Source: Marinobacter maritimus
Lineage (GTDB): Bacteria; Pseudomonadota; Gammaproteobacteria; Pseudomonadales; Oleiphilaceae
Length of the DNA: 64,000 nucleotides
NCBI RefSeq assembly: GCF_007671675.1
Contig: NZ_VCGW01000003.1
Span: forward strand, 248,001-312,000
Direction: 5' to 3'
Part shown: one piece after another, positions 9,362-18,682 of the stretch
Layout: each line of letters begins with the position of its first letter
Numbering within the stretch: the first letter of the stretch is position 1
Notes under the pieces: generated by a model
What the model saw: only the letters and a program-made list of their open reading frames with translations
Database searches by the model: none
What the model was told of the DNA's origin: nothing
Program-made: the position numbers and the translations under genes

Positions 9362-10138
9362 TTATCCGCTGGCGGCCTCCGCCTCAGGCGCTTTGTCACG
9401 CTGGCTTGGAGGCAGGTAGCTGGAGAGCATCTGTTCAATAATACGCGGGTTTGTACCCTGCTGAATGGCCACCAGTGCATCTGTGTAAAGCATCTGCAGT
9501 CGGGCTTCTTCTGTCATTCGCAGGGACAGTTTGTCGGCGATAGGGGTGGCGATCATGGTCGCAATCATGGCACCGTAAAGCGTGGTTAGCAGCGCCACGG
9601 CCATAGCCGGGCCGATGGACTTGGGATCTTCCATGTTGGAGAGCATCTGTACCAGGCCGATCAGTGTACCGATCATACCCATTGCCGGCGCCACATCCGC
9701 CATGGCTGTAAACACCTTGGCGCCGGATCGATTGTGATCCAGAGTCATCAAACGCTCTTTATCCAGGAGATGCTTGATCGTCTCGCCCGTCTGGCCGTCT
9801 ACCAGCATCTGTATGCCGTTACCAAGGAACGGAGAGGCAACATCGCGCCCTTCAAGACCGAGCACGCCTTCTTTGCGGGCGACATTGGCCACGTCCACCA
9901 GCTCTTCAATGCTGGTCTGGGTCTCCGGGAGCTTGAACTTGAACGCCCGGGCCGCCGCTTTGAAGGCCCCAAGAAACTGCGGAATGCTGAATTTGGCGAG
10001 CACAACCAGCAGGGTTCCACCGACAACAATCAGCAGGGATGCGGAATTGAGGAAAACGTCTGGGGCCGCGCCAAGAACAACGGCAGTTACAATAAGAAAG
10101 ATAGCGCCAATAAGGCCGATCAGGGTGGCGAAATCCAC
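9362..10138 (-). CDS. pomA: Flagellar motor stator protein PomA/MotA family
   Basis: Four-helix stator subunit, 258 residues, the usual PomA size. It begins MDFATLIGLIGAIFLI, has a second N-terminal helix (SLLIVVGGTLLVVLAKF), a cytoplasmic loop of about 100 residues with charged residues that contact FliG in the family, and two C-terminal helices including MADVAPAMGMIGTLIGLV. Together with pomB it forms the torque-generating complex. No other flagellar genes are close, so this is a stand-alone stator operon. Confidence 0.92.
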   Translation of the reverse strand: MDFATLIGLIGAIFLIVTAVVLGAAPDVFLNSASLLIVVGGTLLVVLAKFSIPQFLGAFKAAARAFKFKLPETQTSIEELVDVANVARKEGVLGLEGRDVASPFLGNGIQMLVDGQTGETIKHLLDKERLMTLDHNRSGAKVFTAMADVAPAMGMIGTLIGLVQMLSNMEDPKSIGPAMAVALLTTLYGAMIATMIATPIADKLSLRMTEEARLQMLYTDALVAIQQGTNPRIIEQMLSSYLPPSQRDKAPEAEAASG

Positions 10139-10203
10139 GTGCTCTCCAGAGGATTTGACGATTTAAAGTAGGGTGGTGAGATTACCTGTAGTTCATTATT
10201 CAA

Positions 10204-10623
10204 TCAATCCGCTTGTGCCGTTTGTCCGGCTTCTTCTTTTATTTCTTTCCAGGCAGCGTACGTGTGCAGATCCGATTCAACCAGCTTCAAACATAGTGCA
10301 ACCACGCCAACATCGTCCACAAAGCCAATGCCAATAATCAGGTCTGGAATGAAGTCCAGCGGGTTCATCACGTACAAAAGCGCGCCCGCCATGGCGGCGA
10401 TGCTCTTCCAGGGAACGTTGCGGTAGCTGCCGTTCCAGTAGTCGCGGATCATGGAAAACATCAGTTTGATGTCGGCGCTGAACCGCTCCAGTTTTCCACT
10501 GCCTTTAACCTTTTCCTCTATGGATTTCTGTCGTTCCAGCAGAGTTTCCAGGTCGGCTCGGTTTACTTTCTCTGCTTCTGCATTCAACTGTTTGCGTGCA
10601 TTCTTCTGACTGAACAGAGCCAT
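10204..10623 (-). CDS. DUF1232 (YkvA-family) protein
   Basis: Small protein of about 139 residues with a C-terminal DUF1232/YkvA domain, recognised by the segment MNPLDFIPDLIIGIGFVDDVGVV in a hydrophobic setting. The N-terminal half is charged and probably helical. I chose the ATG at 10623 because a GAGGA ribosome site lies nine bases upstream; a TTG two codons earlier is possible. It lies about 65 bp downstream of the pomA start on the same strand as pomAB but upstream of them, so it could be the first gene of that unit. Function is unknown. Confidence 0.82.
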   Translation of the reverse strand: MALFSQKNARKQLNAEAEKVNRADLETLLERQKSIEEKVKGSGKLERFSADIKLMFSMIRDYWNGSYRNVPWKSIAAMAGALLYVMNPLDFIPDLIIGIGFVDDVGVVALCLKLVESDLHTYAAWKEIKEEAGQTAQAD

Positions 10624-10763
10624 GAGCAAATGTCCTCTGTGGGAAAGCGATGGATGGCCGGATTTTGCGTTGCAGGCCCCCTTCTAACTGCCCTGGCGAT
10701 CAAAATGATACGCTTGGGGCAGCTGAAAAGGTTATCTGGACAGATCTCAACCTGAACGCAGAG

Positions 10764-11513
10764 TTACATCTCTTGCGCCGTAGGGCGCAGGATAATCTCG
10801 TTGATATCCACATCATGCGGCTGTTCAATCGCGTAGACAATGGCACGGGCAACCGCGTCGGCGTCGATGGCGACCTTGTAGAGCTCTTCCGCCGCTTCCG
10901 CTGCATTGGGATCGGTGATGGTGCTGGTCAATTCGGTGGCTATAGCACCCGGTGAAATGTTGGTGCTGCGAATCTCGTCACCGGCTTCCATGCGCAAGCC
11001 TTCAGACAGAGCTCTGACTGCGTATTTGGTTGCGCAGTAAACCGCGCCGCCCGGAAACACCTTGTGCCCGGCAACCGAAGACAAGTTGATCACGTGCCCG
11101 CTGTGTTGCTCGCGCATGGTGGGCAGCACAGCCGCAATGCCGTACAAAACGCCTTTGATGTTGACGTCTATCATCTGTTCCCACTCGTCTACCTTGAGGG
11201 CATCCAGCGGTGCCAGAGGCATAAGGCCAGCGTTGTTGATGAGAACATCGATTCGGCCAAATTTTTCCTTGGCCGAAGCAGACAGGCTTTCTACCTGTTT
11301 GCGATCGGTGACATCGGTAACTTGCCACAAGACCTCAGCACCTTTTGCCGTTAGCTCGTCGGCCAAAGTCTTCAGGCGGTCTTCTCTGCGGGCTGCCAGT
11401 ACCAGTTTGGCACCACGGTCGGCCAGGCGACGGGCGGTGGATTCGCCCAGGCCGCTGCTGGCACCGGTGATGATGACAACCTTGCTGTTAATCGGATCGT
11501 TAGTGTTGCTCAT
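10764..11513 (-). CDS. SDR-family NAD(P)-dependent oxidoreductase
   Basis: Cytoplasmic short-chain dehydrogenase/reductase of 249 residues. Cofactor motif TGASSGLG at 16-23, NNAG near 93-96, catalytic serine in NLSSVAG, and the Tyr159-x3-Lys163 pair (YCATK). Arginines after the second strand (AARRED) favour NADP. It follows the Old Yellow Enzyme gene by about 33 bp with a GGAG ribosome site, so the two are probably co-transcribed under the TetR-type repressor. A role in reducing reactive carbonyls is inferred from this context. Confidence 0.9.
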   Translation of the reverse strand: MSNTNDPINSKVVIITGASSGLGESTARRLADRGAKLVLAARREDRLKTLADELTAKGAEVLWQVTDVTDRKQVESLSASAKEKFGRIDVLINNAGLMPLAPLDALKVDEWEQMIDVNIKGVLYGIAAVLPTMREQHSGHVINLSSVAGHKVFPGGAVYCATKYAVRALSEGLRMEAGDEIRSTNISPGAIATELTSTITDPNAAEAAEELYKVAIDADAVARAIVYAIEQPHDVDINEIILRPTAQEM

Positions 11514-11546
11514 AGTATTTCTCCTCTTTGGATCAAAAAATTCTGA

Positions 11547-12674
11547 TCAAGCGTTAGTTTCAAGTTCTTCCAGTGTGGGGTAGTCGGTATAGCCGTGCTC
11601 TCCGCCCCCGTAGAACGTGCTGTCATCCCATTCGTTGAGAGGTGCATTCTCGCGGAAGCGCTCTGGCAGATCCGGGTTGGCAATAAACGGACGGCCGAAG
11701 GTAACCAGGTCGCAGAGGCCTTCACTGATACGCCTGCGGGCTTCCTCGGCGGTATAGGCGCCGTTGGCGATGTAGGTGCCCTTATAAACAGCCCGGATCG
11801 CCGTAATAACCTCTTCCGGGCGACCATTGGCGTGATTACCCTGGAACGAGTCCTCAACCACCTCGAGATACGCGATTCCCAGGTCGTTCAGGTGTTTGGC
11901 AAAGGCGCCAAAGGTTTCAATCGGCTTGTCATCATGCATGGCGTTAAAGCTTCCGGTTGGGCCAACACGAACGCCCACTTTGTCTTTGCCCCACACATTG
12001 ATGACGGCCTGGATTACCATCAGCGGCAGGCGCAGGCGATTTTCCAGAGAGCCACCGTATTCATCGGTACGATGGTTGCTGCCGCTCTTCAAGAACTGGT
12101 CCAACAGATAGCCATTGGCGGCGTGAACCTCAACACCGTCAAATCCGGCTTTCTGTGCGTTCAGCGCGCCCTGGCGATATTGCTCCACAATGCCGGCCAT
12201 CTCGTGGGTTTCCAGCGCACGGGGTTCGGGCACGTCCACCATGCCGGAGTCGGCACTGATAAAGGTCTTGGCACCTTCCGGTTTGATAGCGGAGGGAGCG
12301 ACTGGCTGGTTACCGTCTGGCTGTAGTTCCGGGTGTGAAATGCGGCCCACATGCCATAGCTGCATATGAATGCGGCCACCGGCGGAGTGCACAGCGTCAG
12401 TAACCTTTTTCCAGCCATCAATCTGGTCCTGAGAGTGAATGCCCGGTGTGAAAGCGTAGCCTTTACCTTGCGGTGAGATTTGAGTGGCTTCGCTCAGGAT
12501 CAGTCCGGCACTGGCTCTTTGCTGGTAGTAGCGGGCGTTCATGTCATTTGGAATATCGCCCGGCTGGCTTGCGCGTGAACGGGTTAGTGGAGACATCAGG
12601 ACCCGGTTAGGTAGTGTAAGGCCACCTATATTCAACGGCTGAAACAATGGGTCATTCGGGTTTTGGTTGCTCAT
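11547..12674 (-). CDS. nemA: Alkene reductase, Old Yellow Enzyme family (NemA-like)
   Basis: FMN-dependent NADPH:enoate reductase of 375 residues, full length for the family. It shows the OYE features LFQPLNIGGLTLPNRVLMSPLTR at the start (flavin site), the substrate-binding HAANGYLLDQFL segment, the TDEYGGSLENR motif and FGRPFIANPDLP near the end. Such enzymes reduce N-ethylmaleimide, nitro-esters and activated alkenes. A TAGACC...GTCTA palindrome lies about 35 bp upstream, matching one in front of the repressor gene, so derepression by electrophiles, as in E. coli nemRA, is likely. Confidence 0.93.
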   Translation of the reverse strand: MSNQNPNDPLFQPLNIGGLTLPNRVLMSPLTRSRASQPGDIPNDMNARYYQQRASAGLILSEATQISPQGKGYAFTPGIHSQDQIDGWKKVTDAVHSAGGRIHMQLWHVGRISHPELQPDGNQPVAPSAIKPEGAKTFISADSGMVDVPEPRALETHEMAGIVEQYRQGALNAQKAGFDGVEVHAANGYLLDQFLKSGSNHRTDEYGGSLENRLRLPLMVIQAVINVWGKDKVGVRVGPTGSFNAMHDDKPIETFGAFAKHLNDLGIAYLEVVEDSFQGNHANGRPEEVITAIRAVYKGTYIANGAYTAEEARRRISEGLCDLVTFGRPFIANPDLPERFRENAPLNEWDDSTFYGGGEHGYTDYPTLEELETNA

Positions 12675-12708
12675 AAAACAGTCTCTTCTCAGATTAACGA
12701 ATATTAAT

Positions 12709-12720
12709 TAGACCAGTCTA
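12709..12720. promoter_or_regulatory. Operator-like palindrome upstream of nemA
   Basis: TAGACCAGTCTA: the TAGAC and GTCTA arms are inverted repeats around two bases. It lies between the TetR-type gene and nemA, close to the nemA start. The same arms occur in a palindrome in front of the repressor gene. Resembles the TAGACC/GGTCTA operator reported for E. coli NemR. Confidence 0.55.
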
Positions 12721-12741
12721 CTAGTAAGTGCGCGAAAAAAA

Positions 12742-13338
12742 TCAGCCAACGCCAAGACACCGGGTGAAAAATACCCGAACAAACCGTTCCATCGGCTCGG
12801 TTGATTTCACAACTTTGGATCTCAGGATTGCGCCCTCCCAGCCCGAAAGCAGGAAACTGGCAGCATCTGAAGGGTCAATTCCAGTACCAATGTCGCCGGC
12901 GGTTTGCGCCTCGGCAATGCAACGTTCGAAGCGGCTTTCCCAGCCGGAGAAAACCTTGTCCAGCCGCACGCGGAATGCTTCATTTTGGCCGGCAAGCTCT
13001 TGGCCCAGGTTGCCAATGAGGCAGCCACGGGTGCAGTCGCAGCTGGTCATATTATCAAAGCCGGTATCGAAGTAGGCGCGCAGGCGATCAATACAGGAGC
13101 GGCTAGTGTCATTGAGAATCCGTTCCAGCTTCGCATCGTATTCCTCGGCGAAGGTATCAATGATCGCAAGGCCGAAGTCATTTTTGCTGCTAAAGTAATG
13201 ATAGAACGACCCTTTGGGTACGCCAGCTTCAGTCAGAATGCCATTGATGCCTGTTGCACCAAAGCCCTTGGTGCCGATAAGGTCGGCTCCGGTCTGAATG
13301 ATTAGATTGCGTGTGTCGTTCGTCGTCATGGCGTCCAT
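12742..13338 (-). CDS. TetR-family repressor, NemR-like
   Basis: DNA-binding regulator of 198 residues with an N-terminal TetR helix-turn-helix (GTKGFGATGINGILTEAGVPKGSFYHYFSSK split across residues 23-53) and a variable ligand domain. The ligand domain has cysteines in SCDCTRGCLIGNLG, as in NemR-type electrophile sensors. It is the first gene of a nemR-nemA-SDR run. Start could be this ATG or the one at 13329; neither has a strong ribosome site. A palindrome directly upstream suggests self-repression. Confidence 0.87.
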   Translation of the reverse strand: MDAMTTNDTRNLIIQTGADLIGTKGFGATGINGILTEAGVPKGSFYHYFSSKNDFGLAIIDTFAEEYDAKLERILNDTSRSCIDRLRAYFDTGFDNMTSCDCTRGCLIGNLGQELAGQNEAFRVRLDKVFSGWESRFERCIAEAQTAGDIGTGIDPSDAASFLLSGWEGAILRSKVVKSTEPMERFVRVFFTRCLGVG

Positions 13339-13339
13339 A

Positions 13340-13356
13340 CTAGACCGGTCGTCTAG
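13340..13356. promoter_or_regulatory. Operator-like palindrome in the repressor/frmA intergenic region
   Basis: CTAGAC, five bases, GTCTAG form a perfect inverted repeat immediately upstream of the TetR-type gene and about 90 bp upstream of the divergent formaldehyde dehydrogenase gene. It shares the TAGACC and GTCTA elements with the site in front of nemA. A position overlapping the repressor promoter fits autoregulation, and control of the divergent gene is possible. Confidence 0.6.
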
Positions 13357-13393
13357 AATTCGTCAAACTCTCGGTATCCGGAATAACCCGTAA

Positions 13394-14557
<1,164 letters not shown>

Positions 14558-14566
14558 AGCTACTGG

Positions 14567-15279
14567 TTAACGCCCCTGGAGCATGAAGGTTTCGTACTAC
14601 AGGAGGTCAAATTTACGTGACAGCAGGGCCAGGCCGATAACGAAAGACAAGAATGTGGCGCCAGCATAGCCAACAGCAACAGGCCGTGGCCCAAAAGCAA
14701 GCCGCCTAGCAAGCCTTCCAGACCAAATCTGGCCAGCAGCAGTGATGCGATAATGACGGTGGTGTAGCTTACGGCAAACAGGGCAACGATCAGGCCATAG
14801 GACTTCATGCCTGAAAGAAAGATGGTTACCGGCCAGACATTCCACAACACCACGAAATTGGCCAGCATTAGCAGCATGTAGAGAACGCTGGTGTCCGGCA
14901 ACAGAAAGAGTATGGCCGGTAGACCGCCTGCCAGCGCCAGCAGGGTTGAGAGCTAAAGCACGCCCATCATGCTGGGTAGTATTAAGTCGTTGCGCTTTTC
15001 ATAGAGCCGGTCGGCGACCCAGCGTGTAAAGACGTGCTGGAACAACCCGGAGAGCGTCAGGGAAATCGCCATCTGGTAGGTCACGGATACCAGAAACTGG
15101 ATGATCTCTATATCGCGAACCGACAGGCTGAGGCTGACGATACCAATCAGCATTACCCCGAGCACTGACAGCACCCAGGGGCCGGAGCTGAAAATACTGG
15201 CCAGGCCGTAAGCGCCGAACAGGCTGCTCAGGTTGTCGCGCTTCAGAATGCGTCGAAGTTCAAACCCAATGCCTGCCAT
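14567..15279 (-). pseudogene. pelG: pelG remnant (Pel polysaccharide transporter), internally deleted
   Basis: Remnant of the 12-helix PelG exporter (about 456 residues in Pseudomonas). The first 109 codons from MAGIGFELRRIL are intact, then an in-frame TAG at 14953-14955 interrupts the frame. PelG-like sequence continues (FVVLWNVWPVTIFLSGMKSYG) to about codon 215. It then jumps, in another frame, to the extreme C-terminus (FVIGLALLSRKFDLL, a TAG, YETFMLQGR, stop). About 220 central codons are therefore missing. Total length is 713 bp, not a multiple of three. The start overlaps the pelF stop as in intact operons. Confidence 0.85.
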
Positions 15280-16812
15280 CAGTCTTCCCGGTACCCGGTT
15301 GAAATTGCGGTGTCGTGAATAGTGCGATAGGAATCAAACTTGGCGTCCAGTGTGTAGTAGCGTTTTACGCGTCTCAGCCCTACGGCACTTGCCTGAGTCC
15401 AGAGCCATTCATCCAGAAGCAGCCGAATCGCCTCCCTGGCGGTTGCTTCTGGATCAGCAATGGGAACGACTGCGCCGCTGCACTCCAGGTTTTTACCTTC
15501 ATCGGTACCGACTTCAATAAGTTCACGGCACGCGCCCGCATCCGTGGCCAAGCATGGAAGCCCGGCGGCCTGGGCTTCCAAAATAACCAGTGGCAATGCC
15601 TCTGAAATAGATGTCAGAACCATCAGGCCCAGTTACGGCAGTGTGTCGTTCACATTCTGGAAGCCCAAAAACTTCACGCAGCTTTCGAGACCCAAACTGC
15701 TGACTAACTCCCGACACTCGGTTACATAGGCCGGGTCTTCTTCAGGGCCGACAATCCAGCCTTCGACGTTCGGAACAACCTCGGACACGGAGCGCATGGC
15801 CCGAATGAAGGTTTTGATGTCCTTGATCGGAACCACTCGGCCAACCAGGCCCATCATCATGGGTACGTCTTTCGGCCGGGCAGCGAGAGCGCCTTCGAAA
15901 AGTTGCGGGTCAATTCCGTTTGGAACAATGTGGGTGCGGGCAGGGTCGGCACCGTCAACGAATTGTCGTTGCCGGTTGCCCAGATAGAGGGAAATTATGG
16001 GGTCGCCCTGTTGATAAGCCAGGCGGCCCAAGGACTCAAAAAACCGGATCCAGAGTTTCCGGATATACCCAAGCTGGTCGTTGAGGTTGGTGCTGACCTT
16101 GTCGCTGACATCCCGTATCCACTCAGCCTGCGACAGGTCAATTTTACGCTCTTTGGTGTAGATGCCGTGCTCGGTGAGGATAAAAGGCACGCCTCGTATA
16201 TCGTTCAGCATTGCGCCAGTAGCCCGGCGTACCCTGTGGAGATGGCATGCACCGTTCGGGTGGCCGGAATATTGCGGGCAATTTCCGCAATTCGGAACAG
16301 CGGCGCATGCATGACTCTTACGGTCCAGAAATAATCGACGAAGGAGGGCTCTGTGCAGTACTGGCGGTAACTTTCGTCAATCATCTGCCAACTTTCCTGG
16401 CTGTACAGAAAATCTTCTTTGCTGATTCCGGCTTTACGCCCGAGATTACGGAGAGCCTGGCTGAGTACCCCGGCTGGTACAGGCTCATTACTGCGGAACT
16501 GATCGTGTAGTTTGCGCTGGGTATCAAACGCTGTGCGTTTGCCTTTGCTGGGTTTGGGCTTGGCGTCTGCCAGGTTGTCCATCAGATAATGGCATTCCAG
16601 ATGCACGACGTTGTCCGGCAGCTTATATTGCTGCTTGCCGTAATGGTTGCGGTCGCCACCCATAAAAACCAACGAAAAACGGTATTGTGGAAGGCCAGTA
16701 ATAATTTGATGTACCCACGACGAACGCCCCCCCGAACAAATGGGTAGGTGCCTTCCAGTAGCAATGTAATATCGGCTATTGGCGATGCTGGAACAGGCTT
16801 GCGGCCGATCAT
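15279..16812 (-). pseudogene. pelF: pelF pseudogene (Pel glycosyltransferase) with two frameshifts and a stop
   Basis: Cytoplasmic GT4 glycosyltransferase of the Pel pathway, recognised by LLEGTYPFVRGGV at the start, HLECHYL, VPFILTEHGIYTKERKIDL and SISEALPLVILEA. Three lesions are visible: one base missing near 16720 just after the YPFVRGGV codons (the other frame then reads SSWVHQIITGLPQYRF); one base missing near 16216 (between STGYAGLL and MLNDIRGVPF); and an in-frame TAA at 15633-15635. Restoring the two bases gives 1536 bp, exactly 512 codons, the size of Pseudomonas PelF (about 507 residues). The gene is thus full length but broken. Confidence 0.88.
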
Positions 16813-17777
16813 AGCCAGCCCTCCATCAGCTCTTTTACAGCGGGCATAGGGCGAAACCGTGAACAGTTGAGATGGAAGCGTACTTTGCGAAAGTCCCGCG
16901 CCAGGAATGCCATTTCTGCCTGATAGGGATAAGTCAGCTCTGGTGGAGCACCATTGGCAAGAGCGGCCTCGAATGCACGATTGGCGGCAGTGGCGTGGTT
17001 CAGCGCAAGTTCGATCCGGCCCAGAAGGCGCCAGTCAGTGTGTCGGGACATGGTTTTGGTCAGGTCGGCCAGGAGATCCCGGGCGTTTTCCAGGTAGTAC
17101 TGCTTGAGTCCGCCTTGTGCCAGACCGAGATAGGCTATTTCCCACCAGGTATGGGCCAGCCGACGGGTTAGACGGTGACGGTCCGGGTGATCAGGCTGCC
17201 CCAAAAGTTTTTTCAGGCTTTGAGCCCGAGTGGTCTGGTGCTTTTCTTTTTGTTCCAGCATCAAGTACGCCAGCAGCCGGACATCGTCGGATGGGTCCTT
17301 GAGCGCTTCCTGAAGAATGCTGACTGCTTCACTATCAGTCAATTGACGGGAGGCCAGCAATGCCTTCATGCGTTTCTCGGGAGCATTGGCTTCTCTGAGT
17401 ACTTCGCGCAGGCCGCCGTCGCTGAAAATCATTTGTTGGTTCATATCTACGGGGCTGTAGGGCAATTCCGGTATGGCTGTTTCCTGCCATGGAACACTGT
17501 GCGTTGAGCGCGGCAAGTGCAGTGGTAGCAACATGCCAGCAAATACACCGATGCTGCCAATAAAGGGAGTGGCAAACTGCGGTGTGAACAAAAAACTGCC
17601 GGCTTGAAGGCTTTTGCGTCGATAGCTGGCAGGTAACAGGGGTAAGGACACCAGTGTAAGGCCAGCGCATGCATTGCTAAATAGGTAGCAAGAGCCGCGA
17701 GGGGGGAGGTCTGCGAACAGTGAAGCAATGCCGCCTACCTCTAATGCCAATCCCAGCGAAATCAGCCAGCCATTCAT
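16809..17777 (-). CDS. pelE: PelE-like protein
   Basis: Inner-membrane scaffold of the Pel polysaccharide machine, 322 residues, close to the usual size (about 329). Two or more N-terminal helices (residues about 5-60 and 80-90) are followed by a soluble helical region with TPR-like repeats. The reading frame is intact, and it overlaps pelD upstream and pelF downstream by ATGA as in functional operons. Since pelF, pelG and pelD are damaged, the gene is probably a survivor without function. Assignment rests on position plus architecture. Confidence 0.75.
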   Translation of the reverse strand: MNGWLISLGLALEVGGIASLFADLPPRGSCYLFSNACAGLTLVSLPLLPASYRRKSLQAGSFLFTPQFATPFIGSIGVFAGMLLPLHLPRSTHSVPWQETAIPELPYSPVDMNQQMIFSDGGLREVLREANAPEKRMKALLASRQLTDSEAVSILQEALKDPSDDVRLLAYLMLEQKEKHQTTRAQSLKKLLGQPDHPDRHRLTRRLAHTWWEIAYLGLAQGGLKQYYLENARDLLADLTKTMSRHTDWRLLGRIELALNHATAANRAFEAALANGAPPELTYPYQAEMAFLARDFRKVRFHLNCSRFRPMPAVKELMEGWL

Positions 17778-18460
17778 GCAGGCTCCTTCTGAACCCGGTC
17801 AAGCCACTCGGCGCTATTCATCGTGCGGCTGATCTGTTGATGCTGGATGCATGCGATAGATGCCAGGTTTTGCCCTGACTGCCGGCGGATATCGTCTGTT
17901 AGCCGCTGTAGATACGCCGCGCAGCCCAGTTCATCAGTTAGGGGTAGCAGAATGGCCAGCTGGTTTTCGGGTGCGTTGGAAGGACTGGCGATTACGTCCC
18001 GGGCTCGGCGCATTTGCTGCATTCGCTGGGTTATATGAGCAGCGGTGGTGGCATCGGTGAGGGGGAAGTGAATCAGGGCCGATGGCTGTTTATGTTCACG
18101 GGCATCGGATATTACCCGGGCCAGCTGGAACTCAAAATGACGCCAGTCGGATGTAGACTGCTCGGGAATCCGAAGGTGTTCCTGAATCATATCCGCCATG
18201 TGCCCGGCCATAATGGCCAGTAGGCGTAAGGTTTTGGGCTGAAAGCTGAAAAATGGCATGGATTCAACGGTCACCATTCCGATCATGGTGTTTTCAGAAT
18301 CAATGAGTGGCAGCGCCAGCAACAGGTTGGTATCCAGGTTGTCTCGATTGTCGCGGTATGCTGTATGCACAGAAACCAGCGTCTGCTCTTGCAAGGCGCT
18401 AATTTGGTCCGCGTTCGGACGCTGATGAGTCATCTCCGGGGGGAGTCGATTGTGCAACAT
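17774..18460 (-). pseudogene. pelD: pelD, 5'-truncated (c-di-GMP receptor of Pel synthesis)
   Basis: Only the C-terminal half of PelD remains, 228 residues against about 455. The N-terminal membrane helices and the start of the GAF domain are absent. What is left covers most of the GAF domain (LALPLIDSENTMIGMVTVESMPFF as fragments) and the degenerate GGDEF domain, including an RARD sequence that matches the RxxD c-di-GMP-binding motif of PelD. Upstream in frame there is a stop within 15 codons, and no PelD sequence is seen further upstream in any frame. The pelA, pelB and pelC genes that should precede it are also missing. Confidence 0.8.
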
Positions 18461-18682
18461 CAGCGAATGTTTCTATTTCGGTCGGGAAACAGCCAGAGGG
18501 CAAATCCAGCTAAGAATGGTCATTCGGAAGTCACTTTCCCTGAAATCTGATACTGGAGTCAAAAATAGTTGCGCAATCTCTGCACTGTTTGCGCATAAAG
18601 GATAACCCCTATCTCGATGCCTCAGCAGAATAACGTTGACCACACAAAAGTGGCATAACAATAAACTGATTGAGAGCATGAT

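Noticed and set aside
15633..16724. Programmed frameshift or readthrough in pelF
   Set aside because: Two missing bases at unrelated, non-slippery contexts plus a stop codon, together with deletions in pelD and pelG, fit decay rather than recoding.
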